Assembly (NCBI GenBank): GCA_016735355.1
Contig: JAERRQ010000172.1
Span: forward strand, 1-6,546
Length of the DNA stretch: 6,546 nt
Direction: 5' to 3'
Source of the DNA: Desulfobacterales bacterium
Lineage (GTDB): Bacteria > Desulfobacterota > Desulfobacteria > Desulfobacterales > BuS5
Shown: piece after piece, positions 1-6,133 of the stretch
How positions within the stretch are numbered: the first letter of the stretch is position 1
Layout of the letters: each line of letters starts with the position of its first letter
The notes under the pieces: generated by a model
The model's input: only the letters and a program-made list of their open reading frames with translations
The model's database searches: none
What the model was told of the DNA's origin: nothing
Position numbers and translations under genes: made by a program

Positions 1-8
1 ATAAGCTC

Positions 9-25
9 ACGCCCGTGCCGGGCGT
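9..25 (+). terminator. GC-rich stem-loop near the left edge; possible terminator of an upstream gene
   Basis: ACGCCC (9-14) pairs perfectly with GGGCGT (20-25) around a 5-nt loop. An AT-rich stretch follows, but there is no clean T-run, so an intrinsic terminator for a gene left of the window is only one reading; a 5'-leader structure of the phosphofructokinase gene is another. A GTG at 15 that is in frame with the phosphofructokinase lies inside this hairpin, which argues against using it as the start. Confidence 0.3.
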
Positions 26-107
26 ACACAAATTATTTTATAGGACAGGCAGGGTCGGCGCATTTTTGTCATTCTCATATTTTGATATACAAAAGGCGGG
101 CTTAAAA

Positions 108-1277
108 ATGGAAAAAAATGGTAATCGAAAACCCCAAATAGCCATCCTCACAGGTGGAGGTGATGTACCCGGGCTTAATGCGTGCATCAAGACGGTGGTT
201 TACCGAGCATATAATGAGGGGATCAATGTAATCGGGATCAAACGAGGATGGGCCGGTATTTTGGAATACAATCCTGATGACCCCAACACACATTCTAAGT
301 GTATGCAAAATTTAAAACTATCGGATGTCAGGGCCATAGACCGTTCAGGGGGGACATTTCTGCATACTTCGCGAACAAACCCCATGGCTGTCAAAGAAAA
401 AAATCTCCCTTATTTTTTAAGGGAAGAGTTTAAAAAAGGGACCAGGGACTTCACGCCACAAATCTTGAAAAACCTGGAGCACATGGAGATTGACGCCATC
501 ATTCCAATAGGGGGCGATGACACCCTCAGTTTTGCAGAAAGGCTGTACAATGAAGGGTTCCCGGTAATCGCCATCCCCAAGACAATGGATAATGATGTTG
601 TTGGCACAGATTATTGTATAGGCTTTTCAACGGCTATTACCAGGAGTGTTACACTCATAAATGCCCTCAGGACTCCCACCGGTTCCCATGAAAGAATTGC
701 CGTGATTGAGATGTTCGGCAGATATTCCGGTGAGACATCCTTGATAGCGGCCTACCTGTCAGGTGTGGATCGCGCCATTATTTCCGAGGTTCCCTTTGAT
801 CCCAAGAGACTGTCAGAGTTAATCATGCATGATAAAAGAACCAACCCCGGGAATTATGCCATGCTCACTATTTCCGAAGGGGCAAAGATGATAGGCGAAG
901 AGGTGTTTCTCTCAGGAGAAGCGGACGCCTATGGCCATAAAAGATTGGGTGGGATCGGCGAGGAGACCGGGGCTTTACTCAAAGAACTCACAGGAGCGGA
1001 TATATTAAATCAACGGCTCTCCTATCTTATGAGAAGTGGCGCTCCTGATTCCCTGGACTTGATGGTGGCCGTTAATTTTGCCAATATGGCCATAGATCTC
1101 TTCATCGATGGCGTCTTCGGTCGTCTAGTGGCACTCAATAACGGCATATATACGAATATTCCCCTAAGTATCATTTCTACAGGTCAGAAAATGGTCGATA
1201 TAAGGGAATTCTATGAAATTGATGAATACAGGCCCAAGGTGCGGCATGTTGCCGGCAAGCCGATGTTTTTGTATTAG
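108..1277 (+). CDS. 6-phosphofructokinase, predicted pyrophosphate-dependent
   Basis: Cytoplasmic enzyme of 389 residues that interconverts fructose 6-phosphate and fructose 1,6-bisphosphate in glycolysis/gluconeogenesis. The sequence shows the PFK signatures in order: GGGDVPGLN (16-24), GGDD (135-138), PKTMDND (157-163, with catalytic Asp161), MFGR (202-205, sugar-phosphate binding) and SEV (Glu227). By family knowledge, Asp in place of Gly in GGD(D) together with Lys in P-K-T-x-D-N-D marks PPi-dependent enzymes; ATP enzymes such as E. coli PfkA have Gly at both places. Both PPi-type residues are present (Asp138, Lys158), so PPi use, and hence a reversible reaction, is inferred. The start at 108 is chosen because the conserved fold begins a few residues later; the frame is open back to a GTG at 15, but that adds 31 unconserved-looking residues. 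The upstream GGCGGG is a weak ribosome site. No convincing promoter is visible. Confidence 0.95.
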   Translation: MEKNGNRKPQIAILTGGGDVPGLNACIKTVVYRAYNEGINVIGIKRGWAGILEYNPDDPNTHSKCMQNLKLSDVRAIDRSGGTFLHTSRTNPMAVKEKNLPYFLREEFKKGTRDFTPQILKNLEHMEIDAIIPIGGDDTLSFAERLYNEGFPVIAIPKTMDNDVVGTDYCIGFSTAITRSVTLINALRTPTGSHERIAVIEMFGRYSGETSLIAAYLSGVDRAIISEVPFDPKRLSELIMHDKRTNPGNYAMLTISEGAKMIGEEVFLSGEADAYGHKRLGGIGEETGALLKELTGADILNQRLSYLMRSGAPDSLDLMVAVNFANMAIDLFIDGVFGRLVALNNGIYTNIPLSIISTGQKMVDIREFYEIDEYRPKVRHVAGKPMFLY

Positions 1278-1281
1278 GAAC

Positions 1282-1301
1282 GGGGACGAAATAACTTCCC
1301 C
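1282..1301 (+). terminator. weak hairpin between convergent genes
   Basis: GGGGA (1282-1286) can pair with TCCCC (1297-1301) around a 10-nt loop, just after the phosphofructokinase stop. A T-rich run occurs only about 18 nt further on (1318-1325). It sits in the 64-bp gap between the convergent phosphofructokinase and mnmA genes, where a terminator is expected, but the stem is short and the T-run displaced. Confidence 0.25.
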
Positions 1302-1341
1302 AACGATATGAGTAGATTATTTTTTGGAAATTCTCTTAGTT

Positions 1342-2382
1342 TTACCTGAATTGCTTTATCCATCCGCTGCCAAGGACTTCGCTCCCCTTGTAAAAGACGG
1401 CCCCCTGCCCCGGAGTGACAGCCGGTTGCGGTTTTTCAAATCTGATGAGTGCGGTCTCATTGTCAATCGGATAGAGTTCGGATGGTTCAGGGTCTTGACG
1501 TCCCCGGATACGTGTGCTGACTGCAATTTTATTGTCCGGTGGATGGATAATCCAGTTTATTTTTATTGCTTTTAAATCAGGAGATAAGAGTTCTTCCTTA
1601 AAACCGACAATCAGACGGTTATGGACCGGATCAATCCTAACCACATAATATGGCTCGGATGCCGGGCAGTTAATGCCGCGTCTCTGGCCTATTGTAAAAA
1701 AATGGAGGCCGTTATGTTCTCCTATGGTGTTGCCGGAGACATCCTCTATAAGTCCGGGCGCCGGTTCGCAGCCGTTCTGATTTGCCAGGAATTCCCCGTA
1801 AGTCTTGCCCTTAATGAAACATATATCCTGACTTTCTTTTTGTGTAATCGCTTTTATATCCTTTTTTTTTGCCATATTTTTTACTTCTGATTTTGTAAAC
1901 TTACCAAGGGGAAACATAGCGGCCGAGAGCTGTTCCTGGGTCAGACGAGCAAGAAAGTAGGATTGGTCCTTGATTTTATCTACCCCTTTCATAAGATGGA
2001 ATCTTCCCTGGGGGTCTTCAGTTATTCTTGCGTAATGGCCTGTGGCAAGTATAGATGCCCCCATTTTGCGGGCACAGGATAGTATTAAACCAAATTTTAT
2101 TAATCTATTGCAAACAATGCAAGGATTGGGGGTTTTGCCTGACAGGTATGTTTTTATAAAATAATCAATAACTTGTGATTTGAACTCTGTGGCGCAGTCT
2201 ATGATTTTAATGGGAATGTCAAGTTGTTCTGCAAGCCTGTTGATCTTAATTGTTGTTTGGCTGGTTCCGTACCCTGTGGTAAAATGCAGACCGATTAGTT
2301 CATGCCCCTCGTTTTTCAATAGATATGCAGCCACAAGGGAATCGACTCCACCGCTTAAGGAAACAGCCGTTAATTTTTTCAT
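1342..2382 (-). CDS. mnmA: tRNA-specific 2-thiouridylase MnmA
   Basis: Cytoplasmic enzyme of 346 residues that activates U34 of tRNA Lys/Glu/Gln with ATP and replaces the C2 oxygen with sulfur taken from a persulfide carrier. Visible motifs: PP-loop SGGVDS (10-15), TPNPCIVCNRLIKF (84-97) with the first catalytic cysteine at Cys91, ATGHY (113-117), DQSYFL (139-144), the second catalytic cysteine Cys188 in DICFI, then IGEHNGLHFFTIGQRRG, and the C-terminal barrel motif TPGQGAVFY (323-331). Length is slightly under the usual 360-370, mainly from a shorter segment after the PP-loop. The ATG at 2382 fits homologues; it lies 4 nt after the permease stop, and AAGGA sits only 1 nt before it, unusually close. 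A GTG at 2409 in the same frame would add 9 residues and overlap the permease by 23 bp. It is the last gene of the ABC operon, so translational coupling is likely. Confidence 0.95.
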   Translation of the reverse strand: MKKLTAVSLSGGVDSLVAAYLLKNEGHELIGLHFTTGYGTSQTTIKINRLAEQLDIPIKIIDCATEFKSQVIDYFIKTYLSGKTPNPCIVCNRLIKFGLILSCARKMGASILATGHYARITEDPQGRFHLMKGVDKIKDQSYFLARLTQEQLSAAMFPLGKFTKSEVKNMAKKKDIKAITQKESQDICFIKGKTYGEFLANQNGCEPAPGLIEDVSGNTIGEHNGLHFFTIGQRRGINCPASEPYYVVRIDPVHNRLIVGFKEELLSPDLKAIKINWIIHPPDNKIAVSTRIRGRQDPEPSELYPIDNETALIRFEKPQPAVTPGQGAVFYKGSEVLGSGWIKQFR

Positions 2383-2386
2383 TTCC

Positions 2387-3124
2387 TTAGTCTCTGGCCC
2401 GGTTAACACACATAAATGAGATGATGATAAAGAGGACGCCTGTTAAAAAAAGAATAATATAGGATGAATAATCCGGGGTGTTCCCAAAGGACGCCGTACG
2501 GATTGCTTTTGATGCGTGTGTCAGGGGCAGGAGGAAAAGAATTTTTTGCGCCCATAAAGGAAGCCGATCTACAGGGAAGAGAGTCCCCCCTAGAAAGGCC
2601 ATGGGAGTAATAACAAAACTGGAAAACATTGCCTGATCCGCATGTGATTTGACCAGCATCGCCATGCCTACGGCCAGAGAAGCGAAAATAAAACTATTTA
2701 GAATAATTGCCAGCCAGAAGAGGATGTTGCATGAAAGTGACACTCCGAAGAAGTATCCCAATATGAGAATAATGATAATGGACATGAATGCTCTTGTCAT
2801 TCCGGCAAGAATTTCCCCGCAGACGTAAGAAATATTGCTTATCGGGGCGGACTGGAATTCTTCAAATATATGCCAGTAAAAACGGGCTATATTTATCTCG
2901 CTGGCAATGGAAAAAGCTTGCGTCATACTGCTCATGGCAACCAGGCCGGGAAGCAGAAATTCCAGATAAGTGTGCCCGTCCACTTTAACATTATGACCCA
3001 TTGCATATCCGAAAGCTATTAGATAGAGGAGCGGTGATACTGACATGGTGGCAATCATTTTGGGCAGCCGCCGTTTCATTATCATAAGTTCTCTGTAGTA
3101 TATTGCCAGACAACCTTGAATCAT
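2387..3124 (-). CDS. ABC-2 type transporter permease (NodJ/YadH-like)
   Basis: Inner-membrane subunit of 245 residues, the usual length for single-domain ABC-2 permeases. Six hydrophobic segments lie near residues 24-43, 54-75, 108-128, 134-157, 165-187 and 222-241. The FLGGTLFPVDRLP stretch (177-189) before the last helix pair is the recognisable signature of the ABC-2/NodJ group. The amphipathic segment around 76-100 (with HIFEEFQSAPIS) matches the cytosolic coupling region of the family. It should pair with the ATPase encoded just upstream: the two genes overlap by 4 nt (ATGA, 3124-3121), with GAAGG 4 nt before the ATG. The mnmA start follows its stop by 4 nt. Exporters of this type move drugs, polysaccharides, lipids or haem-related compounds; nothing here fixes the substrate. 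Confidence 0.93.
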   Translation of the reverse strand: MIQGCLAIYYRELMIMKRRLPKMIATMSVSPLLYLIAFGYAMGHNVKVDGHTYLEFLLPGLVAMSSMTQAFSIASEINIARFYWHIFEEFQSAPISNISYVCGEILAGMTRAFMSIIIILILGYFFGVSLSCNILFWLAIILNSFIFASLAVGMAMLVKSHADQAMFSSFVITPMAFLGGTLFPVDRLPLWAQKILFLLPLTHASKAIRTASFGNTPDYSSYIILFLTGVLFIIISFMCVNRARD

Positions 3125-3957
3125 TTGACCTTCTTTCCAGTTAATGCGAGGAAGACATCCTCAAGATGTACACGCCGTAAGGTGAAACTTTTTTCCTGTT
3201 CAACTATAAAACTTTTTGCCTCTTGCCTTGTTTTGAAATATGTTGTTTCCATGTTACTCTCTTCAAGCCTGTCTATAGCCCATACCCCCATTTTCGCCAT
3301 AAAATTTTCCGGAGTATCCAGCGCTACTATCTCCCCTTCATTTAAAAATGCGACTCGCTGCGCCAGAAACTCAGCCTCTTCAATATAATGTGTGGTTAGG
3401 AAGATGGTGGTGCCATCTTCCTGGATCCTCTTGATTATGGCCCATATACGTCTGCGGATATTAGCATCAAGGCCCACAGTAGGTTCATCAAGGAATAGTA
3501 TTTGAGGGGAATGAGTAAGAGCCCTTGCTATCATTACTCTTCTTTTCATGCCGCCGGAAAGATGCTTTATCAGAGTCTTTTTTCTATCAAGAATATCCAT
3601 ATAATCAAGGAGATCATCTATTTTTATTCTCCTTTTTTTAGCAGGCATTTTGTAGAGTCGGCAGTGAATATCGAGATTTTCGAAAACAGTGAGCTCCTGA
3701 TCAAGGTTTATAGCTTGAGGAACCAGTCCGCACTCTTTTTTTGCGGCAAGCGGACTTTTCTCCACGTTAAATCCATTGAGAAAAGCCTTGCCTGACGAAA
3801 GCCTTGTAAGTCCTGTCACAATTCTGATGAGAGTGGTTTTCCCTGCGCCGTTAGGTCCCAGGCAGGCGAAAATCTCCCCTGAGTTTACATGAAGATTGAC
3901 ATCCTTTAGGGCATGAACGGATTTGTAATGTTTGTTCAAATTTTCCAGTATTATCAT
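3121..3957 (-). CDS. ABC transporter ATP-binding protein (DrrA/NodI/CcmA-like)
   Basis: Cytoplasmic ATPase of 278 residues that powers the permease encoded immediately downstream. Motifs in order: Walker A GPNGAGKTT (34-42), Q-loop Gln81 in LVPQ, ABC signature LSGGMKRR (133-140), Walker B ILFLDEPT (153-160) and switch His190 in TTH. The C-terminal LEDVFLALTGKKV (about 265-277) is typical of ATPases partnered with ABC-2 exporters. I chose the ATG at 3957 because MIILENLNKHY begins the conserved fold. An in-frame ATG at 3978 (adding 7 residues) and a GTG at 4053 are possible, and neither 3957 nor 3978 has a clear Shine-Dalgarno, so the start is less certain than the identity. It is the first gene of a three-gene unit with the permease and mnmA. 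Confidence 0.94.
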   Translation of the reverse strand: MIILENLNKHYKSVHALKDVNLHVNSGEIFACLGPNGAGKTTLIRIVTGLTRLSSGKAFLNGFNVEKSPLAAKKECGLVPQAINLDQELTVFENLDIHCRLYKMPAKKRRIKIDDLLDYMDILDRKKTLIKHLSGGMKRRVMIARALTHSPQILFLDEPTVGLDANIRRRIWAIIKRIQEDGTTIFLTTHYIEEAEFLAQRVAFLNEGEIVALDTPENFMAKMGVWAIDRLEESNMETTYFKTRQEAKSFIVEQEKSFTLRRVHLEDVFLALTGKKVK

Positions 3958-3981
3958 TTTTAAACTTTTTGTACGCATTTG

Positions 3982-3987
3982 ATCATA
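3982..3987 (-). promoter_or_regulatory. candidate -10 box (TATGAT) close to the ABC operon
   Basis: Reading the minus strand, TATGAT matches TATAAT at five of six positions and would place transcription start near 3975, about 18 nt before the ATG at 3957. No good -35 box is found at the right distance. If it is used, the upstream ATG at 3978 could not be the start. Confidence 0.22.
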
Positions 3988-4041
3988 AAAAAAGGACCCG
4001 TGTGAGCATGATGAAGAAGAGTGAATACCTGGGCACTCTAT

Positions 4042-4047
4042 ATAATA
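4042..4047 (-). promoter_or_regulatory. candidate extended -10 promoter for the ABC-mnmA operon
   Basis: Reading the minus strand, TGT followed by TATTAT forms an extended -10 (TGn plus a five-of-six hexamer), with a poor -35 (TTAAGT) 18 nt upstream. It lies in the 105-bp gap between the 139-residue gene and the ABC ATPase and would give a leader of about 60-80 nt. Co-transcription from the upstream gene cannot be excluded. Confidence 0.3.
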
Positions 4048-4062
4048 ACACACCCAAAATTA

Positions 4063-4482
4063 TTAACTTAAAGCATATATTTCAGGAATATATCGTCCAA
4101 CAGCTTTTATTTCATTGGGTGATGCAAGACGCCAATTTATATCATACCAAAGATCAAAACCGGAGCTTGGTATAGGTTTAAAGGCAGCTGTATATACTGT
4201 TGCAGGATCATCTTCAAAGTTTTCAAACCACAGGATATTTGAAATTTTAAGGTTAAAATCCCTGCATATTCTTTTACCGATACTCTCCGCGCAATTTGTT
4301 TTAAAGCACTCATCAGAAAGGCTTGTTGCAACTACGGCCGTCGGTTTTATATGCCTTACTTCAGGCAGGCTTAAGGTGAAATCAATTATTCTGACTCGCC
4401 ATGCTGGAGCATATCTACCTGATATGATTGTTTGTCTTCTTTTTCTTCTTTGAAGTCGATATGTTCCGTCATAAACTATCAA
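4063..4482 (-). CDS. hypothetical protein, 139 residues, TTG start
   Basis: I do not recognise this protein. It has a very basic N-terminus (RLQRRKRRQ, residues 9-17), a mixed alpha/beta-looking body with hydrophobic stretches such as IKPTAVVATSL (45-55) and NILWFENF (82-89), and three cysteines (59, 64, 73). There is no signal peptide or membrane segment, so it is probably cytoplasmic. The composition is protein-like rather than random, with aromatic and charged residues well spread. The TTG at 4482 is the best start: AGGAG (4492-4496 on the complement) lies 9 nt before it, and there is no internal Met at all. A well-placed ribosome site supports a real gene. It runs in the same direction as the ABC operon, 105 bp upstream of it. 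A DNA/RNA-binding role from the basic tail would be a guess. Confidence 0.62.
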   Translation of the reverse strand: MIVYDGTYRLQRRKRRQTIISGRYAPAWRVRIIDFTLSLPEVRHIKPTAVVATSLSDECFKTNCAESIGKRICRDFNLKISNILWFENFEDDPATVYTAAFKPIPSSGFDLWYDINWRLASPNEIKAVGRYIPEIYALS

Positions 4483-4491
4483 AGTTAATAT

Positions 4492-4496
4492 CTCCT
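4492..4496 (-). promoter_or_regulatory. Shine-Dalgarno that decides a TTG start
   Basis: AGGAG on the minus strand, 9 nt before the TTG at 4482. It is listed because it is the main evidence both for the rare TTG start and for the reality of the 139-residue gene. The nearest ATG, at 4474-4472, is out of frame. Confidence 0.6.
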
Positions 4497-4522
4497 GAGA
4501 CTGTAGTACTTTTCATATGACC

Positions 4523-4543
4523 TGATACCATTTTGGGGTATCA
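4523..4543. repeat. 7-bp inverted repeat upstream of the 139-residue gene
   Basis: TGATACC (4523-4529) and GGTATCA (4537-4543) are perfect inverted copies around a 7-nt loop. No T-run follows on either strand, so it is a poor terminator. It lies about 40-60 bp upstream of the TTG start and overlaps a TTGATA that resembles a -35 box (minus strand), so an operator or a 5'-leader hairpin is possible. Confidence 0.45.
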
Positions 4544-4697
4544 ATTAAGAAATCGCATCATTCAGGAAACTTTCGATATGACCATATTTTACCACAAACA
4601 TAGGAGCTGCAAAAGAGGCAAAGGCCTATGGAGAAATTGATCGTAAAGAAACAATGGTATTGACCCGATTTAGAATCGAATCTGTTCCCCCCTGTTT

Positions 4698-4907
4698 GTA
4701 ACCGTTCACGGTTTACAGTTTACAGTTTACAGTTTACGGTTTTCTAAAAAGGGCAAAATTAACAAATCAGTACGTCTATTTGATTATGAATAATTGATTT
4801 GTAAAGTCGGTTGCCGTGCTGTAAATTCAAATGACGAGTCACAGTCTATATTAAGTCTGTATTCCGATTCAACTGTTAACCGTAAACTGATAACCGTGAA
4901 CGGTTAC
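4698..4907. repeat. heptad-repeat element with inverted arms (210 bp), MITE-like
   Basis: The outermost 16 bp (4698-4713 and 4892-4907) are perfect inverted copies, and the match continues to 24 of 26. Both arms are built of degenerate 7-nt units. Left arm: GTAACCG, TTCACGG, then TTTACAG three times and TTTACGG (4698-4739). Right arm, read on the minus strand, starts with the same two units and then degenerates (4907-4873). The core (about 4740-4872) is unique AT-rich sequence with a nested 8-bp inverted repeat, ACAAATCA (4762-4769) and TGATTTGT (4795-4802). No open frame, transposase or target-site duplication is visible. It resembles a miniature element or a heptad repeat family such as cyanobacterial STRRs in type only; mobility is unproven. 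Confidence 0.75.
4711..4737 (+). repeat. tandem 7-bp repeat (GTTTACA, about 3.9 copies)
   Basis: GTTTACA occurs exactly three times in a row (4711-4731), followed by GTTTAC (4732-4737). It forms the inner part of the left arm of the heptad element. A perfect short tandem like this is prone to slippage, so copy number may vary between strains. Confidence 0.85.
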
Positions 4908-4914
4908 CCCGGTT

Positions 4915-5283
4915 TTACTTTTCGACAAATTCACCGTTTCTGAATTCACCAATCAGCTTTTTCCCATCCGGCGAAGTCATGACGCCCTGCCCGTGGATTT
5001 TGCTGTTTTTAAACTTACCAATATACTTGATACCGTTAGGCCGAAGCAGAGTCCCATGTCCGTTCAACTTATTGTCGTGAAATTCACCAACATATTTTGA
5101 GCCATCCTGGGATGTTAAAGTTCCGTGACCATGCATCTTGCCGTATTTAAATTGCCCGGCATATTTGCTGCCGTCAGGATAAATATATGTTCCATTACCA
5201 TTGCTGCAGTCACCCTTTATGCATCCGGCAAATGTAAAATAAGGGAAAAAAAAGATAACAACCAATAATGTTAATACTCTCAT
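4915..5283 (-). CDS. secreted MORN-repeat protein
   Basis: A 122-residue exported protein. Residues 1-19 form a signal peptide (MRV, then a long hydrophobic run ending TFA). Cleavage after Ala19 (signal peptidase I) or lipidation at Cys21 are both conceivable; Phe at -3 makes FAGC a poor lipobox. A short motif with two cysteines (CIKGDC, 21-26; possible disulfide) leads into a degenerate first repeat (NGNGTYIYPDG) and then 23-residue MORN units starting at Tyr41, Tyr64, Tyr87 and a partial one at Leu110, each of the form YxGxFxxxxxxGxG. MORN repeats form beta-hairpin ladders that bind proteins or lipids; the partner is unknown. The start is firm: GGAGG sits 8 nt before the ATG. The gene lies 88 bp downstream of the OmpA-like gene on the same strand and may be co-transcribed with it. 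Confidence 0.88.
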   Translation of the reverse strand: MRVLTLLVVIFFFPYFTFAGCIKGDCSNGNGTYIYPDGSKYAGQFKYGKMHGHGTLTSQDGSKYVGEFHDNKLNGHGTLLRPNGIKYIGKFKNSKIHGQGVMTSPDGKKLIGEFRNGEFVEK

Positions 5284-5371
5284 CTTGTCAACCTCCGTAA
5301 CCGGGTTATCCTGTTTAAAGATAATAGAATTTTTAATCTTAAATTAAAAATACTTTGTAATTACTTTAAAA
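5284..5371 (-). promoter_or_regulatory. intergenic region upstream of the MORN gene
   Basis: An 88-bp, strongly AT-rich gap. On the minus strand, TATTAT (five of six to TATAAT) occurs near 5322-5327 with only a poor -35. A TTGATT/TATTTT pair with 17-bp spacing overlaps the stop codon of the OmpA-like gene. A private promoter is plausible but not certain. The 3' part holds the strong GGAGG ribosome site of the MORN gene. No intrinsic terminator is evident. Confidence 0.3.
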
Positions 5372-6007
5372 TCAAGTTGGTATTATTACTATATTGACCC
5401 TTCTGTTTATTGCATTGCTTGAGGAGACCGGCTGTGATTCGCCAAAACCTATGGTCTGTACTCGTCTTGCGCTAACCCCACTTTGAACAAGCGCATTTTT
5501 AACAGCCACGGCTCTTTTTTCAGACAATATCTGGTTGTATTGTTCCGAACCCTTGGAATCGGTATGTCCCTCGATTCTTATAGAGGTTTGTGGATATCTG
5601 ATCAGTACATCGGCGACTCTTCCAAGTTCAGCGTTAGAGCCTGGTTTAAGAGTGAATGAGTTAAAATCAAAGAGAATTTCTGATCTGAAAGTGGCAACAA
5701 GCACATCTTGCGTTCTATTAATGCTGGCTGCTTCCGTAGTGGCTATAGCTGACCTGAGTTCCCTTTCCTGCCTGTCCATATACGCGCCTATCTGATGCCC
5801 GGCAACTCCGCCTATGAGAGTTCCAATTCCCGCTCCTATCAATGTTGCTTCAGTATCTTTACCGATAGCCTGCCCCAGAAGAGCGCCACTTATACCGCCT
5901 ATTACGGCTCCTGCTCCTACCCCCTTCTTGCTTTGCGATGTTTCTGCGCATGAAAGCAGGAATCCAAGTAAAGATATGACTATAATTAACGAAATGAATC
6001 TTTTCAT
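5372..6007 (-). CDS. OmpA-family lipoprotein with glycine-zipper domain (YiaD-like)
   Basis: A 211-residue outer-membrane lipoprotein. It has a signal peptide with lipobox LLSC, so lipidation is expected at Cys20 after cleavage by signal peptidase II. Residues about 28-75 are a glycine zipper (repeated GAG, GGISG, GAGIG, GGVAG) like that of the 17-kDa antigen and YiaD groups. A short charged helix follows (77-100). Residues about 105-208 are an OmpA C-terminal domain, with ILFDFNSFTLKPGS at its start and the peptidoglycan (diaminopimelate) binding residues Asp150 in GHTDSKG and Arg165 in LSEKR, ending in NRRVNIVI. It should tether the outer membrane to peptidoglycan. The ribosome site is strong (AGGAGG 5 nt before the ATG). 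It is not Pal: no Tol genes are nearby, and the glycine zipper points to the YiaD type. Confidence 0.93.
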   Translation of the reverse strand: MKRFISLIIVISLLGFLLSCAETSQSKKGVGAGAVIGGISGALLGQAIGKDTEATLIGAGIGTLIGGVAGHQIGAYMDRQERELRSAIATTEAASINRTQDVLVATFRSEILFDFNSFTLKPGSNAELGRVADVLIRYPQTSIRIEGHTDSKGSEQYNQILSEKRAVAVKNALVQSGVSARRVQTIGFGESQPVSSSNAINRRVNIVIIPT

Positions 6008-6054
6008 TTCCCCCTCCTATTTTGTGAAATTTTTGTTTTAACCCGTCTATCGTT

Positions 6055-6060
6055 TTTTAT
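6055..6060 (-). promoter_or_regulatory. candidate -10 box for the OmpA-like gene
   Basis: TATAAA on the minus strand is preceded, with 17-bp spacing, by TAGCAA, which matches the -35 consensus at only three of six positions. It would give a leader of about 40 nt. The direct repeats at 6077-6133 lie just upstream, where regulators commonly bind. Confidence 0.3.
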
Positions 6061-6076
6061 ACAGACCTCATAATAA

Positions 6077-6133
6077 TTTTGCTATTTTAGGCATATTTTT
6101 GGACAAAAAACACTACTTTTGCGATTTAGGCAT
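6077..6133. repeat. pair of 17-18 bp direct repeats upstream of the OmpA-like gene
   Basis: The sequence TTTTGCTATTTTAGGCAT (6077-6094) recurs as TTTTGCGATTTAGGCAT (6117-6133), one substitution and one deletion apart, at a 40-bp period, close to four helical turns. They lie upstream of the TATAAA at 6055-6060. They could be paired binding sites for a regulator, or a partial duplication at the edge of the heptad element, whose first unit overlaps the second copy. Confidence 0.5.

Larger units (their letters stand above)
4483..4914. other. 432-bp gene-free stretch
   Basis: No convincing gene is found on either strand. Contents from left to right: the ribosome site of the 139-residue gene (4492-4496), a 7-bp-stem inverted repeat (4523-4543), about 150 bp with only very short open frames, and the heptad-repeat element (4698-4907), which ends 7 bp beyond the stop of the MORN gene. 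Confidence 0.7.

Noticed and set aside
15..107. N-terminal extension of the phosphofructokinase from a GTG at 15
   Set aside because: It adds 31 residues before the conserved fold, starts inside a hairpin and lacks a ribosome site; the ATG at 108 fits the family.
1324..2419. Plus-strand open frames opposite mnmA
   Set aside because: They are antisense to a motif-complete MnmA and have no protein-like features of their own.
3969..4453. Plus-strand open frames opposite the ABC upstream region and the 139-residue gene
   Set aside because: Overlapping frames on both strands; the minus-strand frame has the ribosome site and more convincing composition, the plus-strand frames do not.
4579..4700. 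Short plus-strand open frame (about 40 codons) running into the heptad element, possibly a remnant of a disrupted gene
   Set aside because: It begins after a stop, has only a late internal ATG, no ribosome site, and I recognise no family. The complementary strand is also open over a similar length, so this looks like chance.
4698..4907. CRISPR array
   Set aside because: The units are only 7 nt, contiguous and without spacers; the arms are inverted, not direct, repeats, and no cas genes are near.
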